A stretch of DNA of 64,000 nucleotides from Nageia nagi (lineage: Eukaryota; Pinophyta). Below the pieces are notes generated by a model that worked only from the letters and a program-made list of their open reading frames with translations, made no database searches and had not been told where the DNA came from. This document shows, in pieces, positions 58,743 through 64,000 of the stretch. Made by a program: the position numbers and the translations under genes. The stretch lies in the NCBI GenBank assembly GCA_050084985.1, contig JBITNC010000001.1, forward strand, positions 187,488,001 through 187,552,000. The letters run 5' to 3'. How positions within the stretch are numbered: the stretch's first letter is position 1; each line of letters starts with the position of its first letter.

Positions 58743-59590
58743 TGACTTCATTCATTTGAAAATTCAACTTTGCTAATAATTGAGTATGTTATACACTTTA
58801 CAATCAAGTTATGATGATGAACATTTTCAAGACTGGAGAATGCTAATTGATCTCAACATCCAAATACTTACCTAAATTTTTATATTAATGATTACCTTTA
58901 TTTAAATGTGTTAACATTTAAAAAGAAATTTTAATTTAATTAAAATACCCTTTTAGGTATTTGAAATAATTTATTTAATTAATTAAATAAATGCTCTTAT
59001 CATTGTGCACACTTATCTACCTTTATGTTTTATGATAATAGGTCAACTCAAAATCACAATAAGCCCAAGGAGGAGCCTTAGCATTAGACCTGCTATCTAT
59101 AAAGGTGGAAGGGTTGTGCATAAGCAATTATGACATGATCCTAAATCTTTGATAGTTTGTAATATACTTATGTCATTCTTGATCGATGTTTCTTAATACC
59201 ACCTATCATATCTAGATTTTGTTATACACTGAGCTCTTCTTTCCTTTGATCTTCTGAACTTCTTTGTGTGTGATATTATGAACTTCGAAGGAACGATGAT
59301 GAAATTGAACAAAAGGACAATGCATTCTAGAAATGTAACTAGGCAACACCATTAGGATCCTAGAAATGTAAATTCATATTAGTGGCTTTGTTCTTTGTGG
59401 AAGCTTTTCATTTGTCTCCTTTCAACTAAATATCACCTTCATTCATCATGACAGGTAAAGTATAGGTTTGTATCTTTTGTAAATCTAGTTTAATAGGTCA
59501 AGATCAATTAAATCATTATCATCATATTTGTTCCTTCAATATCTTATCATTTCATGATAAATAGGTTAAATTGAATATTATTAAATAATC
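58742..59590. other. AT-rich intergenic stretch, nothing recognised
   Basis: No gene, array or transposon end was seen between the microsatellite and the CACTA element. Confidence 0.4.
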
Positions 59591-60660
59591 CTACACTACT
59601 AGGAACCATTGTATTTGCATCAGAACATAGAGTAATTTTTTTAAAAATTTAAATATCAAAAACTAATGTAAATTCTGATGCATTTCACCCAACAATTTTT
59701 GCATTGAATTTTACATTTGATTATCAATTTTTTGCATCAAATTTTACATCATATTATCAATTTTTACATTGAATTTTATATCAATTTTTACAAGGAGATA
59801 TTACAGAATTATAGATCTTTTAATTTGCAAAATCTAAAAAACAAACAAGCTCAAAATGATATTATGATCAAAAGTTACGGCCTAGTGTACCACATTCCTA
59901 GTAAATGGGATGATTTATATATTTTATTAAAATAATTACTCAATTTTTTATCCACTTATGTGATTTACTCTATATCTTAGAGTTTCTTATTTAATAGGTC
60001 TTTAGGGTAATGACATTGATTTGTTAAAGCAGTTGAGGAATGGAGTTAGTGGTTCAAGTTTTGAAAACTTGAATTTAGTGTATATATTTTTCCCAAGTAA
60101 TAGAGCAAAGATTTTGATGTTATTTTCCATTTATTGTTACCTACTTCTTTGAGAAATTTCATATCATCCTTCGAAGGATTTTTCTTCTCTATAACCAAAG
60201 ATTTCTCCACCATTGGTTTCTTCTCTATGGGCTTCTTCTTTGTGTGCTTCTTCTATGTCTTAGGTACGATGGCTATAATCAAAACATAAAATCTAAGGAA
60301 TTCAAATACAAAGCAAAGACCTAAAAAACTAAATTAACTAAAGCCTATGAAATGTGATGATTACGAGAAGGGTTTGTTGATATATATAGTTTAAAGAGGG
60401 TATTTGAATATTGGGTAATCACTTTTGGTACATATGGAGGATAAAGTGAATGTGAGATGTTGATTGGTGGATCGATGAACACATCAAATATGTTCTAATT
60501 TTTGCTAGTGAAATGTGAGGTAAACTTTATGTTAGAATTTGCATCAATTTTTACATTGAAATTTGCATCAGAATTTACATCAAAAAATGTGCAAAAAATT
60601 CAAAAAAAAAAGTTTGTGATGTAAAAAATGATGCAAATAGGTCTTTTCCTAGTAGTGCTA
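59591..60660. mobile_element. Non-autonomous CACTA (En/Spm) transposon with CTA target duplication
   Basis: The element spans 59594-60657 (1064 bp). It begins CACTACTAGGAA and ends TTCCTAGTAGTG, a perfect 12-bp terminal inverted repeat. It is flanked by CTA on both sides (59591-59593, 60658-60660), the 3-bp duplication of the CACTA superfamily. Just inside both ends, TATTTGCATCA recurs, and the subterminal regions are crowded with GATGTAAA, GATGCAAA or their complements. The interior has no TNP2 transposase. It carries a minus-strand Lys/Pro-rich coding-like stretch near 60170-60260 (KKHTKKKPIEKKPMVEKS) of unknown origin. Movement would need a transposase supplied in trans. Confidence 0.93.
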
Positions 60661-60685
60661 ATTATTATTATTTCAGTTATAACAA

Positions 60686-61680
60686 TTGGTGAACTCAACT
60701 TCTTTTCAACACATAACTTTATCCTTCATTGGTTGCACCATAGGGTTTTTGGATAGGAATGATATTACATTTCAGAGTGTTTCAAAAATAGAACTAGCTG
60801 AATTTATCACCATGGTCAAAAGCTTTGATGATGTAACCAACATTAATCTAAAGAAAGACTTTATGGACATGATAATAGAAGTTAAGGCTCCAACATTAGG
60901 GGTAAAAATAAATTAGTGGGGACTCATCCTTTGATTTATAGAGATTCAAGTTCATTATGTGATGAAATTTGCAACACTAAGGCATAAGATTTCTAAGTGG
61001 AACCTATTTTTGATACATATAGGGAGATCCTATGGCACATCAAATATTTTGAGATGAAATTTGAATTGAAATTTGGAGTAGATGATAACTTGATGGCAAA
61101 ACATTTTCCAAATACATTCAAAGGTGATGCACTCAATTGGTACTTCTCTTTACCTGCTAAGTCTATTAATTGTTATGCACAACTTGTCTCAAAATTCTAT
61201 ATGCATTTCAAATATCGTGCTCCTAGGAAAATAACAACTTCAAATTTAGTTAGTACTATCCAAGGTTAAAATGAAATGTTTGATAAGTTTACACAAAGAT
61301 TTCAAAATATATAGAGCATGATATAAGAGCCATTATCTGAGTCTCATGTTACATTAATATTTGTTCATAACATTCATCCTAATTTGAAGTTTATAGCCTT
61401 GGATTACATGACACTTGCATTCACAAAGATTATGCATAGGATCACACAAAAGGAAAAATGCTTAGTTGATATGGATGAATTGAAATATGGAAATCCTCCT
61501 AAGGATAAAAAATGAGGGAGATATTAGAAAAAGAAAGATAAATAGGTTCATGCGAAGAACCCCAAACCAAAGAACAACAAAAGAGTTAAGAAAAGCAAAA
61601 TTTCATGAAAAATACAAGGTTGCCCTTAGCTCCCATAATTATATTCAAAGATTACTTAGAAAAAAGATTAATCAAACATG
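60686..61680 (+). pseudogene. Ty3/gypsy gag relic
   Basis: ORF 60997-61269 contains EPIFDTYREILWHIKYFEMK, then MAKHFPNTFKGDALNWYFSL, PAKSINCYAQLVSKFYMHF, the gypsy gag core (LMxxFPxTLxGxALxWYxxLPxxSIxxFxxLxxxFxxHF). The N-terminal piece (60686-60916) has IELAEFITMVKSFDDVTNI. The C-terminal piece (61487-61681) is Lys/Arg-rich. A stop near 61268 and frameshifts break it. It probably belongs to the same element as the pol piece at 63.7 kb. Confidence 0.78.
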
Positions 61681-63728
61681 ATCCAAAATAAGAACTAAGT
61701 CCCAATGATGATAAACCTAGTTGCCACAATGAGGTGGAATTTTACGAATATCATAAATTTAAAGGTCATAAGATAAATGCTTGCATGATCCTAAGGAAAC
61801 AGTTGCAAAAATTATTGTATGATGAAAAAATATAGTATGATACCCATGTAGTAGATTTAGCATAGGCCAAACCACTTATGTAAAACTTCATTTTCAACCA
61901 AGAACTATGCGACACCGCTAGAAGAGGGAAACCTAGAGGAATCATCTACCTGACCATGGTAGAAAGAATATAGATCACATGCAATTTTGGTATGCAATAG
62001 CTCCTTGAATAGTTAAAGGTAACTCATGCCAAGATAAGTATTTTTAAACTTTTACAATTATCCATTGATCATTGAAATGTTTTATTTGATGCACTTAAAA
62101 ATATTAAAGTTGATGTGAATATTCTTGTTGCTAAGTTTACATAGTTAGTAGCTAATCTTGATATAGACTTAGTTTGTAATATGCTTTATTTTCAAGATAA
62201 TGAATATCCTAGTGAATATTTCATTGAAAAGAATCTAGGGTTTATATATTAGAGTAAATGTTGATGATGTTCTTGTTCAAAAAAGCATTAATTTATATTG
62301 GTTCTAATGTTAACATTTGTTTAGTTGAATTATTGCAAAAATAATTTCCCTTGATTTATGCAAAAATGAAGAGAACTGCAATTAGTATAAAAGGAATACA
62401 TTGGTTAAGTTACTATGCCTATTAAAGTAGGAGGTAAATTATTTCATCAAAACATTTATATTTTTTAAATAAAATTACCATATAATGTGTTTCTTGGTAG
62501 ATTATCGATCCATAAGCTTAGTTCTATTACTTACACATTACATCGATCAATTAAATTTATCCACAAAGGAAAATAAGTTATAATTCATGCATAGGAAAAC
62601 CCTACAGATGTATGCCAAGTAGCTAAATGATTTTGGATCCTACATGATTTGGTTAACAATAAGGAAGACACATCAAATCCTATTAGTGAGATCAATTTGC
62701 AAGATGTAAGTATGGGATCATATAGAATTCTAGAGATTTACATTTGGTAAAACTTTAGAGAGTTGGGATGACCATTGTTTGAACTTAAAACCTAGCGATG
62801 TCACTCGAATGATAATGAAACTATTCATCATTGATATTTTCTTAAGGTGATATACGACCCCTTTGCAAATGTGAGAATCCAATATCAGGAATAAGAATTT
62901 AAACTCTTATCAAATAATAAAAATTTTGCTTTTATTTTACAAACTTCATTAGGTCATGTAATTATGAATTTCAATAGTATTGATCTTGCTTTTGCTAACC
63001 AATATATGCATAAATATTAGTATGGTGGAAAAGGACTAGGAAAGAATAAGCACAGTATCATAGATCCTATCCCAAATGAAGGTTAATATAAAGGGGAAAC
63101 CAAAATTAGATTTGATGATTCAACACCTACCACGTAATCTTCAACTCTAATCATTTAGTATGTTGATATCAACAATCAAGATAGCACTAGGGATATCTTT
63201 GATGAATGGTTGCATTGTAGTATGATGCATAGCCCTATAAATTAATTATAGGCTTATTATATAGATTTGTTCTTTCAACCTATTGCTTTGATTGAGTGGA
63301 TATTTTTCTAAATGATGATGTTATTCTTCAAAATCTAGGGATAAGAAGTGAATTTTCCAAATCCAATGAGAAGAGGCTTGCATTATGGTTCTTGCGATAT
63401 TAGGCCTATTTTAGAGAGGAAATTTTCAAGGATGATGAAGATATTGCATGTTAGTTTCTTACTCTTTTTCATTTCCTTTCATTCATTTTTCATAATATTA
63501 GTCCTAGGTTTATTAAGTTAGTCATTAAGTATCATTTTTATCATCCCTTAATGGAGCGAAGTCACTCATATCTAAGTGGTACCACTATGTTCACCATTTC
63601 TCTTATTGTTGAGTTTAGATGCAGGATTGGGGGCATTACCTATGCCTCTCTAAATCAGAGATGAAATATATACAAGTCTTAGTGAGGAAAAAGTAGAAGT
63701 AAACATTGGTACCCAAGAGGACCCAAAG
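61681..63728 (+). pseudogene. Gypsy protease region and linker, decayed
   Basis: A zinc-knuckle-like CHNEVEFYEYHKFKGHKINAC segment near 61710-61790 has most of its spacing disturbed. Near 62285 the text reads ALIYIGSNVNICL, the D(T/S)GSxVNI retropepsin site with Asp lost. The rest is a long spacer between protease and reverse transcriptase, as in gypsy elements with extended gag-pol junctions. Numerous stops. Confidence 0.45.
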
Positions 63729-64000
63729 TTGATCAAAATAGAAGCTTCATTAATCTTGGAAGAAATGGAAAGATACTACCTACTATTAAAAGAGATTTTT
63801 GATGTATTTGCTTGGTATTATTATAATATTCCTAGTCTTGATACTAATTTTTTCACTCATAGTTTAATCATTAATGAAAATGTTAAACCAGTTCAACAAA
63901 AATCTAGAAAAATGCATCCTAGGGTACCTCTTGCAATTAAAAAGTAAATTGAGAAATATCTTTTTGGTTTTATTTTTCCTATTCATTAATCTCTATGGAT
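63729..64000 (+). pseudogene. Gypsy reverse transcriptase, N-terminal part, running off the window
   Basis: The ORF 63729-63947 contains LLLKEIFDVFAWYYYNIPSL, then INENVKPVQQKSRKMHPRV. It matches the start of gypsy reverse transcriptase (EYxDVFAWSYxDMPGIDxxxxxHxL...KPVxQKxRR). A TAA at 63945-63947 interrupts it and the translation resumes beyond. The rest of pol lies to the right of the window. Confidence 0.78.

Overview
This is nuclear DNA of a seed plant: strongly AT-rich, spliced, and made almost entirely of transposable elements of very different ages. Typical plant families are present: Ty1/copia, Ty3/gypsy, non-autonomous LTR elements, MULE, CACTA, Tourist-like MITE, hAT, a tRNA-derived SINE and probably LINE remnants. 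Only one apparently intact gene is seen in 64 kb. That density fits a large, repeat-swollen genome; a conifer or other gymnosperm would fit, but this is inference and no diagnostic marker was found.

Layout. 1-1633: AT-rich flank with short repeats and CACTA-like subterminal motifs. 1634-10929: an LTR element lying on the minus strand (TGTAGA...TCTACA LTRs, gag at 8.4-9.7 kb) that carries a decayed plant-mobile-domain gene on the opposite strand (5.2-7.3 kb) and five copies of a 193-bp tandem repeat. 10930-14110: probable remains of a CACTA transposon. 14.2-16.3 kb: minus-strand copia relic (gag to integrase). 17.5-20.1 kb: gypsy pieces, including an LTR fragment and a plus-strand RT-RNase H-integrase relic. 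21154-21819: a Pack-MULE with exact 9-bp target duplication carrying a carboxylesterase gene fragment. 21.8-24.1 kb: copia gag relic and a PPR pseudogene. 24.9-27.1 kb: an unidentified coding-like relic and a second LTR fragment. 27639-31312: a short LTR element encoding only gag and a protease-like region.

34.8-38.4 kb is the gene island. A three-exon wall-associated-kinase-like receptor gene (664 codons) has signal peptide, GUB_WAK domain, EGF-like module, transmembrane helix and an RD Ser/Thr kinase with all catalytic motifs. Its upstream region holds a possible non-coding leader exon, and a 139-bp tandem duplication lies 0.5 kb downstream.

38.4-43.1 kb contains an unidentified higher-GC segment, a Tourist-like MITE (41348-41503) and a tRNA-derived SINE (42.7 kb). 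43112-51995 is a complete Ty1/copia element: 5-bp target duplication GAAAC, about 97% identical LTRs, an initiator-Met primer-binding site, broken gag-pol, an unusually long leader containing a probable antisense LINE ORF1 piece, and an eight-copy minisatellite before the 3' LTR. 52.9-53.3 kb holds a 70-bp tandem array. 54.1-55.4 kb is a minus-strand copia RT/RNase H relic, 56.3-58.7 kb a hAT relic ending at an (AT)n tract, 59594-60657 a non-autonomous CACTA element with exact CTA target duplication, and 60.7-64.0 kb a plus-strand gypsy relic running off the window.

The parts do not form one pathway. The window records nested insertion, host-gene fragment capture and decay around a single receptor-kinase gene. 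All boundaries, frames and identities were read by eye; no alignment or database search was run.
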